DNA of 64,000 nt from Peribacillus simplex. GTDB taxonomy: Bacteria; Bacillota; Bacilli; Bacillales; DSM-1321. Location of the stretch: assembly GCF_030123325.1 (NCBI RefSeq), contig NZ_CP126106.1, forward strand, positions 4,368,001-4,432,000, given 5' to 3'. The position numbers were made by a program, and so were the translations under genes. Positions 1 to 8,382 of this stretch are shown here, piece after piece. The notes beneath the pieces were generated by a model that was given only the letters and a program-made list of their open reading frames with translations, did not search any database and was not told where the DNA came from. Positions within the stretch are counted from its first letter, which is position 1. Every line of letters starts with the position of its first letter.

Positions 1-361
1 TCATGATGCTGCCGTCGTTATTGAATAACAAGGTCATTACAAAGCACAATAATTGAATGTACCAATACAGGCGATACCCCGATCCTCTGGCAAGGTTGGC
101 AAGTCTCGCAGCCGCCCAGTGAAAAAAGCCGAAACTTTCCAAGATGACTGCCATGACAATCGTTGCCATGATGGTGATTGATGCGCCCCCGATTTTATTG
201 ATGATATCCAAAATATCGCCTTGGGATACTGTGCCAGTCAGCAAAATTATCACGGCACCGATTGAAGCTGGCCATGCTTCATTGATACCTCCTGGCCTCC
301 ACAATATAACTATCATTGTCATGACAAACACAAAAATAGTCATTCCTATTTCGAAATGCAT
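1..361 (-). CDS. ArsB/YdfA-like arsenical pump membrane protein (5' part, runs off left edge)
   Basis: Reading the minus strand from the ATG at 359-361 gives 120 open codons that leave the window. The product begins MHFEIGMTIFVFVMTMIVI and is hydrophobic throughout. Later parts (WPASIGAVIILLTG, ESFGFFHWAAARLA, FNNDGS near the cut end) match the N-terminal third of ArsB/YdfA-type ion-transporter-superfamily pumps, which expel arsenite or antimonite across the membrane. A GGGGAGA ribosome binding site lies about 5 bases before the ATG. Just upstream, GGGCC and GGCCC arms could form a short hairpin in the 5' leader. The substrate is inferred from family only; no ArsR repressor gene is visible here. 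Family call fairly sure, exact substrate not. Confidence 0.7.
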   Translation of the reverse strand, partial: MHFEIGMTIFVFVMTMIVILWRPGGINEAWPASIGAVIILLTGTVSQGDILDIINKIGGASITIMATIVMAVILESFGFFHWAAARLANLARGSGYRLYWYIQLLCFVMTLLFNNDGSIM

Positions 362-552
362 GTTGTTCTCCCCTTTTTGGGCCTTGAGCCATTGGGCCCT
401 ACTTGTCCGATTCCTATATATTATTCCCCTTTGTAAAAAAAGCATGGATACTTGACCAGCTCCTCTAAATTGTACTTTTGTACTTCTAGTGATTTTGTCC
501 ATTAAAGAGAGATGCCCTGTTCACAGAAATCAGGGTCAATGGCAATACAACC

Positions 553-586
553 AAAAAGGGGAAACCACTTAGTGGCATCCCCTTTT
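553..586 (-). terminator. Rho-independent terminator behind chemoreceptor remnant
   Basis: The 8-bp arms AAAGGGGA and TCCCCTTT enclose a smaller CCAC/GTGG hairpin. Read on the minus strand the stem is followed by TTTTTGG. It lies 25 bases past the stop of the decayed chemoreceptor gene, so it marks the old end of that transcript. Confidence 0.7.
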
Positions 587-610
587 GCAACGCTTATGTT
601 TTCCATTCAG

Positions 611-856
611 CTAATTCTTTATCTGGAATTCCCCAAGCATGTGCTCCAAATCAGTTATTAACTGTGTAAACTGCTGTGTATATTGAGCAGATTCATTGGA
701 TGCAGCGGCTTGTTCCTCCATCGATGATGCAATTTCTTCTGATGAAGCCGTCGTTTGCTGAGATACGGCTGTGATTTCTTCTATCACTTTAATTACCTAG
801 CAGCAGAATCATTCCGATAACTACCATCCAATTAAATACTTTCCTCAAAACTCCAT
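611..856 (-). pseudogene. Methyl-accepting chemotaxis protein remnant (large internal deletion)
   Basis: On the minus strand 611-796 encodes VIKVIEEITAVSQQTTASSE and continues through EEIASSMEEQAAASNE to a TAG stop. This is the typical C-terminal coiled-coil end of a chemoreceptor signalling domain. It has no start of its own: a TAG sits immediately upstream in frame. Directly before it, in another frame, a short hydrophobic stretch (RKVFNWMVVIGMILLLGN) resembles a first membrane segment. A strong AAGGAGG precedes an ATG at 854-856 whose frame closes after three codons. The simplest reading is a chemoreceptor that lost its middle (several hundred codons) plus a frameshift. The link between the two pieces is inference; the C-terminal identity is clear. 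Confidence 0.7.
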
Positions 857-866
857 CTTTTCCTCC

Positions 867-974
867 TTAGCCAAATCTATGAGGCTGACAAATATCCAAT
901 CCCCTATGATATTCAATAATATCCTTATCTGCCGGAACTGGCTCCAGTCCTTCATCTTGCCAGTGATGTACCAT
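867..974 (-). CDS. Possible 35-residue ORF coupled to the MFS gene
   Basis: The MFS stop and this ATG share a TAATG overlap, which is typical of translational coupling. The ORF encodes MVHHWQDEGLEPVPADKD... and ends in QPHRFG. The stop is followed at once by the AAGGAGG that precedes the chemoreceptor remnant. There is no membrane segment or recognisable domain, and I know no family. It could be a genuine small protein, the tail of a lost gene, or chance. Confidence 0.3.
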   Translation of the reverse strand: MVHHWQDEGLEPVPADKDIIEYHRGLDICQPHRFG

Positions 975-2224
975 TACTCGGGGGCATCTTTCGAGGTCGG
1001 TTTTCCGGCTTCGATCAACACTTTGCTTCCCAGTAGGAAAAAGCCTTGAATAAACAGCAATAAACCAGTTCCTATAAGCAGCCATTCTATTTTAATGATA
1101 TCGGATATCGGTCCGAAGACAAGCATCCCCAGCGGCATCATCGAAGTCGAGATCATCCCTAAAACACCAAATACCCTCCCAAGAAGATCACCCTCGACCT
1201 TCTCCTGTAACAAGACCGTGGACGGCGTATTAAAGATGGGCATCGCCAATCCGACTATCCCCATGATGACCAAGTAAATCCAGAAAACGGGGATGATTCC
1301 AAGAGCGAAAGTACAGGCACCAATGATAAGGCTCGCAAGTGTCATCGTATGGATCTTGTTTTTAAAGCCTCCCCAGGATGCCATGAAAATCCCGCCTAGC
1401 ATCATACCGATGGCAAAGGTGATTTCTATCGCAGTCAACCGCCAAACATCATTCCCGAAAGAGCGTGTGACCTGAAGCGGTGTAAGAAATGCAACAGGTG
1501 CGGCAAGCACGAAGAAAAATGCGAAAAACATAAAGAATTTTTTAAGAAAGTCGTGATTCCTGATATAGATGAATCCTTCTTGCAAATCGGTGAAATAGCT
1601 GGTTGTTTGTTTTTGTAATGCCTTCGCATGGGCTGGAATTTTCAAAAATGCCAACAATGTGAAGATGGCAATTACAGCTGTAATCACATCAATGAAGAAA
1701 ATGGTTTCGATTGAAGCCATCGTCAGCAGTGCGCCGCTCACCATGGGGGAAACGAGCATCACTAGCGCTTGTATGCTTCCATTCGTTCCGTTCACCTTCG
1801 TAAGCTTATCCTCTGGCACAAGCTGAGGAAGAATGGCACCGACGGCAGGAGTCTGGATTCCCGTTCCGATTGCCCGGACAGCGGACATGACGAAAAGCAG
1901 CCAAAGCTCATCGTAGCCGATTAAAAACAGGATGGCCAATATCAGCGTTGAAATGGCAATCAATGAATCCGAAAGAATGATCAGCATCTTCCGATTATAG
2001 CGGTCTGCCCATACCCCAGCGATTGGGGAGAGTATAAAGGTAGGCACGAAACCACAAACGATGGATATCGTCATCAAGACACCCGACTGTGTATTCAACG
2101 TGATATACCACATGATGGCATACTGAACCAAGGACGAACCAAAGAGGGATATGGTCTGACTGCCTAGAAAAAGAGTGATATTCTTTTTCCAATTGTCCTT
2201 TACTTGTTCATTTAATGATTTCAT
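974..2224 (-). CDS. MFS drug exporter, DHA3 / macrolide-efflux-like family
   Basis: A 416-residue polytopic membrane protein. After a short basic cytoplasmic N-terminus it shows alternating hydrophobic segments consistent with 12 helices. The loop between helices 2 and 3 carries the MFS signature (GVWADRYNRK). The PVAFLTPLQVTRSFG region and overall length match the Mef/YfiS-type branch, proton-driven exporters of macrolides and other drugs. The ATG at 2222-2224 has GAGGGG about 10 bases upstream. The leader on the same strand (2272-2436) contains a tiny ORF and an intrinsic terminator, suggesting drug-induced attenuation. A 35-codon ORF overlaps its stop. Substrate cannot be told from sequence. 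Family call firm, antibiotic specificity inferred. Confidence 0.85.
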   Translation of the reverse strand: MKSLNEQVKDNWKKNITLFLGSQTISLFGSSLVQYAIMWYITLNTQSGVLMTISIVCGFVPTFILSPIAGVWADRYNRKMLIILSDSLIAISTLILAILFLIGYDELWLLFVMSAVRAIGTGIQTPAVGAILPQLVPEDKLTKVNGTNGSIQALVMLVSPMVSGALLTMASIETIFFIDVITAVIAIFTLLAFLKIPAHAKALQKQTTSYFTDLQEGFIYIRNHDFLKKFFMFFAFFFVLAAPVAFLTPLQVTRSFGNDVWRLTAIEITFAIGMMLGGIFMASWGGFKNKIHTMTLASLIIGACTFALGIIPVFWIYLVIMGIVGLAMPIFNTPSTVLLQEKVEGDLLGRVFGVLGMISTSMMPLGMLVFGPISDIIKIEWLLIGTGLLLFIQGFFLLGSKVLIEAGKPTSKDAPE

Positions 2225-2271
2225 CTCTCAAACCCCTCATTCTATTTTCAATATTTTTTTCTTAATGCCCT

Positions 2272-2436
2272 AAAAAAACACAGGCTATCTGCCTGTGTTT
2301 AGAGTAAATGGATCAGAACCTATCTAAAGAAACCTGAGATGATGATTATTTTCACGATAAAAAATTATCTCACACCGGCCTTCGGTTTGGTCAATATAAT
2401 GGAGAATCAACCCTCACGTATCCATATGACCTCCTT
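2272..2436 (-). promoter_or_regulatory. Putative attenuator leader of the MFS exporter (mini-ORF plus terminator)
   Basis: Read on the minus strand: AAGGAGGT (2429-2436), then ATG GAT ACG TGA (2414-2425, encoding only MDT), then about 110 bases, then an intrinsic terminator. The terminator has arms AACACAGGC and GCCTGTGTT (2277-2299), a 5-base loop and a run of seven T, and ends 50 bases before the MFS start. The segment GCCGGTGTG (2371-2379) can pair with CACAGGC of the terminator's 5' arm with a two-base bulge, a possible antiterminator. This architecture is known for ribosome-targeting-drug resistance genes, where stalling on a leader peptide opens the terminator. The mini-ORF is extremely short, so the stalling mechanism is inference. 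Confidence 0.5.
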
Positions 2437-2813
2437 GGATAGGTAAAGTACTCTCCCTTTAATCATTCTTCTATTTTAAAGTCAACTGGAATAGCGAAAC
2501 CCTTTGCTGCGGCTTCAGCTGGCCAGCAAAAAAATGAGGTTGACTCGTCTCTTTTTCGCAAAAGCGTAAAATGAAGGTTTCCTTAAAAAATAGACAGACC
2601 ATTCCCATTTACCCTGCGGACATGCAGAGTCCTTGAAACGTATTCAATTAACGGTTCAAAGATTGGAAACGCAGTCTGATAAAAGTCACTAGGAAAAACT
2701 CCATTTCTTAAAAGTTACAGTCATCTCAACATGGCACAAACTGGAATATCAACAATAAACTTCCTTCATATCATTAGCATCAGTTCGGTTTTATTTATTC
2801 ACCTGCATTCCCT
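2437..2813. other. Non-coding stretch, nothing recognised
   Basis: This is the gap between the MFS leader and the 3' end of the SRPBCC gene. I see no open frame with a ribosome binding site, no clear terminator and no repeat shared with the rest of the window. It probably holds the MFS promoter. Confidence 0.4.
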
Positions 2814-3299
2814 TCATCCATCAAGTCGTTCGACGGCTACCGTATATTCCTTATGCCATTTTTCCCATTCATCCATTGGGAAGTCCTGATGATGACCATC
2901 AATTAAATCACTCAACATATCGAGGCAAACATGCCAGCCAGCCAAATCTTTTGATGTATGATCATTAACTGGCTTGATGTATTCTGTCAATACTAATGAG
3001 CATCCATCCTTTTCAGGGGATACCTCGAAACGAACCCAGCCTTCACCCCAATCAAAATCCAAAACGGCAGATTCTTGGAATTCTCTGATCTTCATATCAA
3101 AGGATTTCCCTGACCCATCATTGAAATTGAACTTTATGGTCCCGTCTTTTCGAAGGTCCTTCATTTCCAGGTTGGACATCCACTTTTCCACCTTATCATT
3201 CTCCGTTAAAGCACTCCATACCTCTTCCACCGAATGATTAAGCGGGCGATTGAATCTTGCGATAATCCCATTACCCTCTTTTTCGATTACAGCTTGCAT
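2814..3299 (-). CDS. SRPBCC / AHSA1-type START-like domain protein
   Basis: A 161-residue soluble protein with one SRPBCC (Bet v1-like) fold. It opens with the usual strand and helix (FNRPLNHSVEEVWSALTENDKVEKW), has the conserved acidic-aromatic middle (VLDFDWGEG...RFEVSPEKDGCSLVLTE), and ends with a long helix. Such domains bind hydrophobic ligands; AHSA1-like bacterial members have no settled substrate. Start ATG at 3297-3299 was preferred over two upstream in-frame ATGs because GGGGGA sits the right distance from it. It is the last gene of a three-gene run (DinB, GNAT, SRPBCC) with gaps of 25 and 14 bases. Fold call is solid, function unknown. Confidence 0.8.
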   Translation of the reverse strand: MQAVIEKEGNGIIARFNRPLNHSVEEVWSALTENDKVEKWMSNLEMKDLRKDGTIKFNFNDGSGKSFDMKIREFQESAVLDFDWGEGWVRFEVSPEKDGCSLVLTEYIKPVNDHTSKDLAGWHVCLDMLSDLIDGHHQDFPMDEWEKWHKEYTVAVERLDG

Positions 3300-3313
3300 A
3301 TACATTCCCCCAT

Positions 3314-3823
3314 TCAATTCGTTTTTTTATAATAAAAAATGGTTGGATGGAAATCACCATTTGCAGATTTCGCATAATCGGGAATCCTGCCTGCCTGAAT
3401 ATATCCCAATGAATTATACAGGGAGTTAGAAGGATCTCCTTCCCTTGTATCAAGGACCAATAATGTCCGTCCCTCCTGCTTGGCCCTCTTCTCAGCCTCT
3501 AGCATTAGTGAACGCCCTATTCCATTTCTTCTATACCCAGTATGCGTCATTAATTTTGCGATTTCCGCACGATGGCCGCCGTTTTGCTTTGAACATAAAT
3601 GTAACTGTACGCTCCCGACGATCTCACCCTGTAATTTAGCGACAAACAGAATCACATCAGGATTTAGGGCACCACCCCAGTAATCTATGGCCTCAGACTG
3701 TTTCATGGGAGGTAAAAAACCAATGGACGCGCCATCTTCCACCACCTGCACCAAAAGTTCCGAAAGTTCATTAAGATGGTATTCGATTGATGTTAATTGT
3801 TCGATTTTCACATTGGCATTCAC
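3314..3823 (-). CDS. GNAT family N-acetyltransferase
   Basis: A 169-residue GNAT-fold acetyltransferase. Visible motifs: a central strand (DVILFVAKLQGEIVGSVQL), the acetyl-CoA pyrophosphate loop YRRNGIGRSLM, and a C-terminal GDPSNSLYNSLGYIQAG segment typical of motif B. It would transfer acetyl from acetyl-CoA to an amine; the acceptor is not deducible. I chose a GTG start at 3821-3823 because AAAGGTG lies seven bases upstream and a longer frame would overlap the DinB gene. It sits between DinB and SRPBCC genes in one apparent transcript. Family sure, start moderately sure. Confidence 0.85.
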   Translation of the reverse strand: MNANVKIEQLTSIEYHLNELSELLVQVVEDGASIGFLPPMKQSEAIDYWGGALNPDVILFVAKLQGEIVGSVQLHLCSKQNGGHRAEIAKLMTHTGYRRNGIGRSLMLEAEKRAKQEGRTLLVLDTREGDPSNSLYNSLGYIQAGRIPDYAKSANGDFHPTIFYYKKTN

Positions 3824-3848
3824 ATAATCACACCTTTCAGAGTCATAT

Positions 3849-4367
3849 TCACCATCCCTGGCGCTTTGATAAAGAAGTAATGTGAGCCAGATGATGGCGT
3901 CCGTGCCATGCATAAATGCCTATATTTTTACCGACTGTCACCTCTCCTGAATCAGGATGGATGAATGTTCGGCTCAGGTCATCCGCATGAAGACCAGTTA
4001 AAAGTTTGCACATTCGGATATGTATACTTTCGATTAGTGTTAGAGAAACTTCAATCGGCAAGTCATAGTCAGGCAGCTCTGCCCATTGCCCTTCCTCGTA
4101 TGTTTTAATGACCGGGCTTTCTTCCGTAAGGGCCAATTTGAAGCGGATAACCGCATTCATATGACTATCAGCAACATGATGCACCACCTGGCGGACCGTC
4201 CATCCTCCAGGCCGATAAGCCGTATCAAGCTTTTCATCATCCATGTTACATACCGCTTCCCGCAGCATCCGAGGCAAAGCTTCAATCTCGTTGATCCATC
4301 CCTCGGCTACATCACTAGTAATTTCCCCGTCAAACTGAAACTTTCCAACCGGATATCTTAAATCCAT
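3849..4367 (-). CDS. DinB/YfiT-family bacillithiol transferase-like protein
   Basis: A 172-residue four-helix-bundle protein of the DinB/YfiT superfamily. The three metal-binding histidines appear as VVHHVADSHMN in the second helix and WHGRHHLAHI near the C-terminus, and the opening DLRYPVGKF is typical of YfiT (BstA-like) proteins. Known members are divalent-metal proteins; some conjugate bacillithiol to electrophiles, a detoxification role in Firmicutes that lack glutathione. The ATG at 4365-4367 was preferred over upstream in-frame ATGs because AAGGGGGA is correctly spaced. First gene of the run with a GNAT and an SRPBCC gene, and divergent from the germinant receptor operon. Family strong, substrate unknown. 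Confidence 0.8.
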   Translation of the reverse strand: MDLRYPVGKFQFDGEITSDVAEGWINEIEALPRMLREAVCNMDDEKLDTAYRPGGWTVRQVVHHVADSHMNAVIRFKLALTEESPVIKTYEEGQWAELPDYDLPIEVSLTLIESIHIRMCKLLTGLHADDLSRTFIHPDSGEVTVGKNIGIYAWHGRHHLAHITSLSKRQGW

Positions 4368-4613
4368 CTTCATTCCCCCTTGATGCTCAAAAAAAAGCAT
4401 CTATATATATTCTTTATTCTTATTCTTTATTGAATGAGACAAATCCTTTTTACCGGCAATTCTTTGTTTTGCAAGCCTGCACATGCTTTCATTAACAGGA
4501 ATTTTAATCCAATCATTATCACGTATACTTTTTCCACATTTAGCAACCATAACAAAAGAATGGCATGTGCATCAATCCACTCTTTAAACAATGGAAATGG
4601 GGATAGGATCATC

Positions 4614-5714
4614 TTGAAGAAAATCAGTTCGATACAAACCCTTAGTATCTTCTTTTTATCAATCGGCCTTCTTAATCATGTTATTTTGATCCCTTTCCTC
4701 CTATCCACCGGCGGAAGGGATTCTTGGTTTTTTTCTATCCTTATTATTGGATTGATACCGATTTGGGTCTACATATTATCGAGGATAATCAAGAATATGA
4801 ATAATCAATCCCTGACAAATTGGCTTGATAATAGATTTGGGAAACCAATTAAAAATATCGTTTTATTCTTTATCGTGATCTATCTGATCAGCCTTGTATT
4901 GGCAACAACCAAGGAAACGATTGATTGGATCACGACAACCTTTCTTTTTGAAACTCCAAGTTTAGCGATTATCATTCCGTTTATGCTGCTATGCATCTTT
5001 CTTGCTCATTCAGGTATGCACTCCATCGCCATTTGCTCTTCTGTATTATTGCCAATAGTCATCATACTTGGCATTTTCGTTGCGACCGGAAATATGCCGA
5101 CTAAAGACTATAGCCACCTCCTTCCCCTTTTCGAGAATGGCTATTTTCATGGTGTTAAGTCCTTGCAGTATTCTGGTTATGGTCTTGCCGAACTGATTTT
5201 AATCGCTTTTTTCCAGGAAAATCTTACTGATAAGATCAGTCGGAAAGTATTGGTTTTCCTATGTCTCGGTTTATTGTTTCTACTTATGGGCCCATTAACA
5301 GCAGCACTCGCCGAATTCAGCCCGACCTTAGCCGAAGCCATGAGGTACCCTGCCTATGAACAGTGGCGGCTGCTGACTATTGGAAAATATATTGAACATA
5401 CAGATTTCTTTTCCATTTATCAATGGCTTGCTGGTGCCTATATCCGTGTTTCACTGGCATTATTCATAATAACGGAAATCTTTAATAGGAAAACGGAAAA
5501 AATGAAGGTAGGAATTCTTTTCGCTGTCGGCTTTCTCATGGTCGTCATCTCCATCGTACCATTCAGTAATTTCAAGTTTTTGCATGTGACCCAGACCTAT
5601 TATTATCCTGGCGTTTTTTATTTCCTGTTACTTTTGTCCGCCTTTTTGTTTATCGGCACGTTCATTAGATCTAAGGAGGGGAAACGACATGAGAATGAAA
5701 CGATCCAAAAATGA
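4614..5714 (+). CDS. Spore germination receptor B subunit (GerAB family permease)
   Basis: A 366-residue, roughly ten-helix protein of the APC superfamily, the inner-membrane B subunit of a germinant receptor, thought to bind the amino-acid or sugar germinant. It begins KKISSIQTLSIFFLSIGLLNH, the usual GerAB opening. The TTG at 4614-4616 has AGGA six bases upstream and gives the family's usual length; the frame stays open upstream but that part is not hydrophobic like the family. Its 3' end overlaps the A-subunit start by 26 bases. B-A-C order differs from the common A-B-C. Germinant unknown. Family call firm. Confidence 0.85.
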   Translation: MKKISSIQTLSIFFLSIGLLNHVILIPFLLSTGGRDSWFFSILIIGLIPIWVYILSRIIKNMNNQSLTNWLDNRFGKPIKNIVLFFIVIYLISLVLATTKETIDWITTTFLFETPSLAIIIPFMLLCIFLAHSGMHSIAICSSVLLPIVIILGIFVATGNMPTKDYSHLLPLFENGYFHGVKSLQYSGYGLAELILIAFFQENLTDKISRKVLVFLCLGLLFLLMGPLTAALAEFSPTLAEAMRYPAYEQWRLLTIGKYIEHTDFFSIYQWLAGAYIRVSLALFIITEIFNRKTEKMKVGILFAVGFLMVVISIVPFSNFKFLHVTQTYYYPGVFYFLLLLSAFLFIGTFIRSKEGKRHENETIQK

Positions 5715-7173
5715 ACCAACCCTGATTGAATTAAAGGAGGAAACATTTCGGGAGTTATTCAGTTCAAGCTCGGATATCATGTTTGACACGATTTATATCG
5801 GAGAAACCGAAAGACCCATTCCTGTCCTTATATTTTATTGCTCGGGTATGGCCGATATCAGTTTACTGAACGAGGGGATTTTGGAAAAGTTAAACAAAAT
5901 GATGGAATTGGATGAGAGAATCGATGAAGAAGAGGCAATCAACAAGCTAAAACCATTGGTAGATTTGAATAAAGTGACGATTGATAGTGAATTCAATAGC
6001 GTCCAGCAGCTGATTTTCTCAGGGAATGCCTTATTATTCATTCCATCGACCCAAAAGTTATTTTCAATAAATTTGTCCAATGTTCCGAACAGGCAGCCTG
6101 AGGAGTCTTCCTTCGAGGTCTCTGTAAGAGGACCAAGAGATGGATTTGTCGAGGATTTATCCATGAATACCGCTTTAATCAGAAAGCGGCTAAAAACAAA
6201 ATCGCTTGCCTATGAAGACTTTATTGTCGGCAGGCGCAGTCAAACAAAAGTCGCACTAATGTACATGGATGACATCATTGATAAAGAACTCGTCAAAAAT
6301 GTGAGGTCCAAGATTAACTCCCTAGATATTGATATATTGGTAAGCAGCCAACAATTGGAGGAATTGATCACAAACAGTAAATTTAGTATCTTTCCACTCA
6401 CTCATTATACAAGTCGCCCCGACTTTGCAGTGGAAGCACTCAATCAAGGAAGATTCATTTTAATCGTGGACGGTATGCCTACAATAATAGTGGCACCTTC
6501 TACCCTATTATTGCAAATAAAAACAGCAGAAGATTCGAATCTTCCTTATCTATTTGTAAGTCTTGAGCGACTTCTTCGCATTATGGGGCTTGGCATTACC
6601 GTTTTATTGCCGGGGTTCTGGATATCCATTTCCGCTTTCAACATTGAACAGGTACCGTTCCCATTATTGGCCACCATCACCCTTTCAAGGCTTGGACTTC
6701 CCTTATCCGCTACCATGGAATTCATTCTCATGCTCCTTTTATTTGAATTATTTCGAGAATCCGGAGTCAGGTTACCTAAAGCGGTCGGGCAGACAGTTGC
6801 TGTTGTAGGCGGCCTCATTGTCGGTGATGCCGCGATAAGGGCCGGACTGACCTCACAAACCATGCTTGTGGTTACTGCCGTAACCTCTGTCGCATCCTAT
6901 ACTCTTGTAAACCAGTCTTTAACAGGGGCCGTAACGATTCTGCGTATGTTTGTGCTGTTACTAAGCTGTATTTATGGAATCTACGGCACGATAATCGGTT
7001 TCCTTACCATTGTCACTTTACTATCCAGGCTTGATTCATTCGGAATTTCATATATTGGCGGAATGACCCCGCCAATATTCCCTAAACTACTGGATTCATT
7101 CATAATGAGGCCATGGAATTCCCTGAGCAAACGATCCTTGGCCGCTAATGATAAGACCAGAAAGGGGCAGTAG
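5689..7173 (+). CDS. Spore germination receptor A subunit (GerAA family)
   Basis: A 494-residue GerA-family A subunit. It has a soluble N-terminal half with the conserved PRDGFVEDLSMNTALIRKRL block and a C-terminal membrane half (PEFWISIS-like first helix at about 305, FRESGVRLPKAVGQTVAVVG). In spores it sits in the inner membrane with B and C subunits and forms the ion-conducting oligomer that starts germination. AAGGAGGGG lies 8 bases before the ATG, and the gene begins inside the end of the B gene, so translation is probably coupled. Expression is expected in the forespore under sigma-G, but no clean sigma-G promoter was found upstream. Confident. Confidence 0.9.
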   Translation: MRMKRSKNEPTLIELKEETFRELFSSSSDIMFDTIYIGETERPIPVLIFYCSGMADISLLNEGILEKLNKMMELDERIDEEEAINKLKPLVDLNKVTIDSEFNSVQQLIFSGNALLFIPSTQKLFSINLSNVPNRQPEESSFEVSVRGPRDGFVEDLSMNTALIRKRLKTKSLAYEDFIVGRRSQTKVALMYMDDIIDKELVKNVRSKINSLDIDILVSSQQLEELITNSKFSIFPLTHYTSRPDFAVEALNQGRFILIVDGMPTIIVAPSTLLLQIKTAEDSNLPYLFVSLERLLRIMGLGITVLLPGFWISISAFNIEQVPFPLLATITLSRLGLPLSATMEFILMLLLFELFRESGVRLPKAVGQTVAVVGGLIVGDAAIRAGLTSQTMLVVTAVTSVASYTLVNQSLTGAVTILRMFVLLLSCIYGIYGTIIGFLTIVTLLSRLDSFGISYIGGMTPPIFPKLLDSFIMRPWNSLSKRSLAANDKTRKGQ

Positions 7174-7177
7174 AGCC

Positions 7178-8323
7178 ATGTTCCGCATCTGCAAAATATT
7201 ATTAACCATCCCTCTTTTCCTTTTACTTTCTGGCTGCTGGGATGAAAAAACGATCCAGGACTTCCATTATATAACGGCCATCGGGATAGATTTCAAAGAT
7301 GGGGAATACATTGTATATACGCAACTTGTGGACTTCGCTGCGGTAGCTAAAACGGAGGCAAAACCCGCTCAAGCTCCGCCCGTATATGTAGGGAAAGAAA
7401 AAGGGCGTTCCATCTCAATCGCTGTAAATAAACTAACGCAGAATACTCAACAGGCCCTCTACATCGGGCATGTTTCCACATTTGTCATCAGTGAAAATGT
7501 ATTGAAGCAGCAAAGTACAGAAGTAGTGGATTTTATATACAGAAATCAATTACTTAGGTACTCAGCCAATATCTTTGCCACAAAAAGTTCCATCGATGAG
7601 CTTTTCTCCATTAACGGTTATTTTAATTTGTCGCCTTTATACACGACATTATATCTACCAGAAGATGTCTATCGTAATCGATCATACATCGAGCCCATTA
7701 CGGTCCAAAAGTATTATTCCAATCAGCGGGAAAAATCATCAACGACCATCCTGCCCTCCATTTCCTGGAAAGATACAGTTTGGAAAGAAAAAGATAAAAA
7801 AAGAAAAAGCATCTATATGGATGGTGCATTTGCCCTTTATTATAAAGTATCCCAGCCCTGGTTCTCTGAAAAGGAATTGAGCGGCATACGCTGGCTCACT
7901 AAAAGGACCAACAAAACTCCCGTAAACATTAACATGAATAAGCAAGACATCTATGCATCTTTCTCCCATCCGCATTATCAAGTAAAGCCTATTCTCAAGG
8001 ATGGAAAGTACAAATTCGATATTGACGTTGACGTATCTGGTAAAATTCTGGGGCTTGATACACAAATGGATATCGATAAAATAAAGCGGAAATTCGAAAC
8101 CCAAATAAAAAATGAAATCCAATCAACATTCATGAAAGGGATTCAAAAGAACGCAGACCCTTTAAGCTTAGGCAAAATCCTTTATATCAAAGAGACAAAA
8201 TACTGGCAAAAAAATCATATAAAAGAGCCGAAGGATTACTTAGATAAGGATTCACTACATGATATAAACGTAAAGGTACACATCCTTAACACAGGCGGAT
8301 TAGAAGCTAAACCACTCGAGTAA
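7178..8323 (+). CDS. Spore germination receptor C subunit lipoprotein (GerAC family)
   Basis: A 381-residue GerAC-type lipoprotein. The signal peptide ends in lipobox LLSGC, so the mature protein would start with a diacylglyceryl cysteine and face the outer side of the spore inner membrane. The following WDEKTIQDFHYITAIGID and the KGRSISIAVNKLTQNTQQ region are family hallmarks. The ATG at 7178 is supported by AAAGGGG about 12 bases upstream and lies 4 bases after the A-subunit stop; an upstream in-frame ATG would put extra residues before the signal peptide. Last gene of this B-A-C operon. A CACGAGTA repeat array begins about 60 bases downstream, with no obvious terminator between. Confidence 0.88.
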   Translation: MFRICKILLTIPLFLLLSGCWDEKTIQDFHYITAIGIDFKDGEYIVYTQLVDFAAVAKTEAKPAQAPPVYVGKEKGRSISIAVNKLTQNTQQALYIGHVSTFVISENVLKQQSTEVVDFIYRNQLLRYSANIFATKSSIDELFSINGYFNLSPLYTTLYLPEDVYRNRSYIEPITVQKYYSNQREKSSTTILPSISWKDTVWKEKDKKRKSIYMDGAFALYYKVSQPWFSEKELSGIRWLTKRTNKTPVNINMNKQDIYASFSHPHYQVKPILKDGKYKFDIDVDVSGKILGLDTQMDIDKIKRKFETQIKNEIQSTFMKGIQKNADPLSLGKILYIKETKYWQKNHIKEPKDYLDKDSLHDINVKVHILNTGGLEAKPLE

Positions 8324-8382
8324 TGAATAAAAGAGGATTTGGTTTGTATTTTCAGTGCACAATTATATTTGATAATGTTACA

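Noticed and set aside
144..455. 103-codon plus-strand ORF at the left edge
   Set aside because: It is the antisense shadow of the ArsB-like gene on the minus strand, which has family motifs and a ribosome binding site.
4427..4612. Upstream extension of the GerAB-type gene to 4434, and a minus-strand ORF here
   Set aside because: The extension has no family similarity or ribosome binding site; TTG at 4614 gives the usual length. The antisense ORF has no support.
4380..4613. Sigma-G promoter for germinant receptor operon 1
   Set aside because: The best candidate (GTATA and CATAACA) has a 20-base spacer, outside the usual 17-18, so it was not listed.
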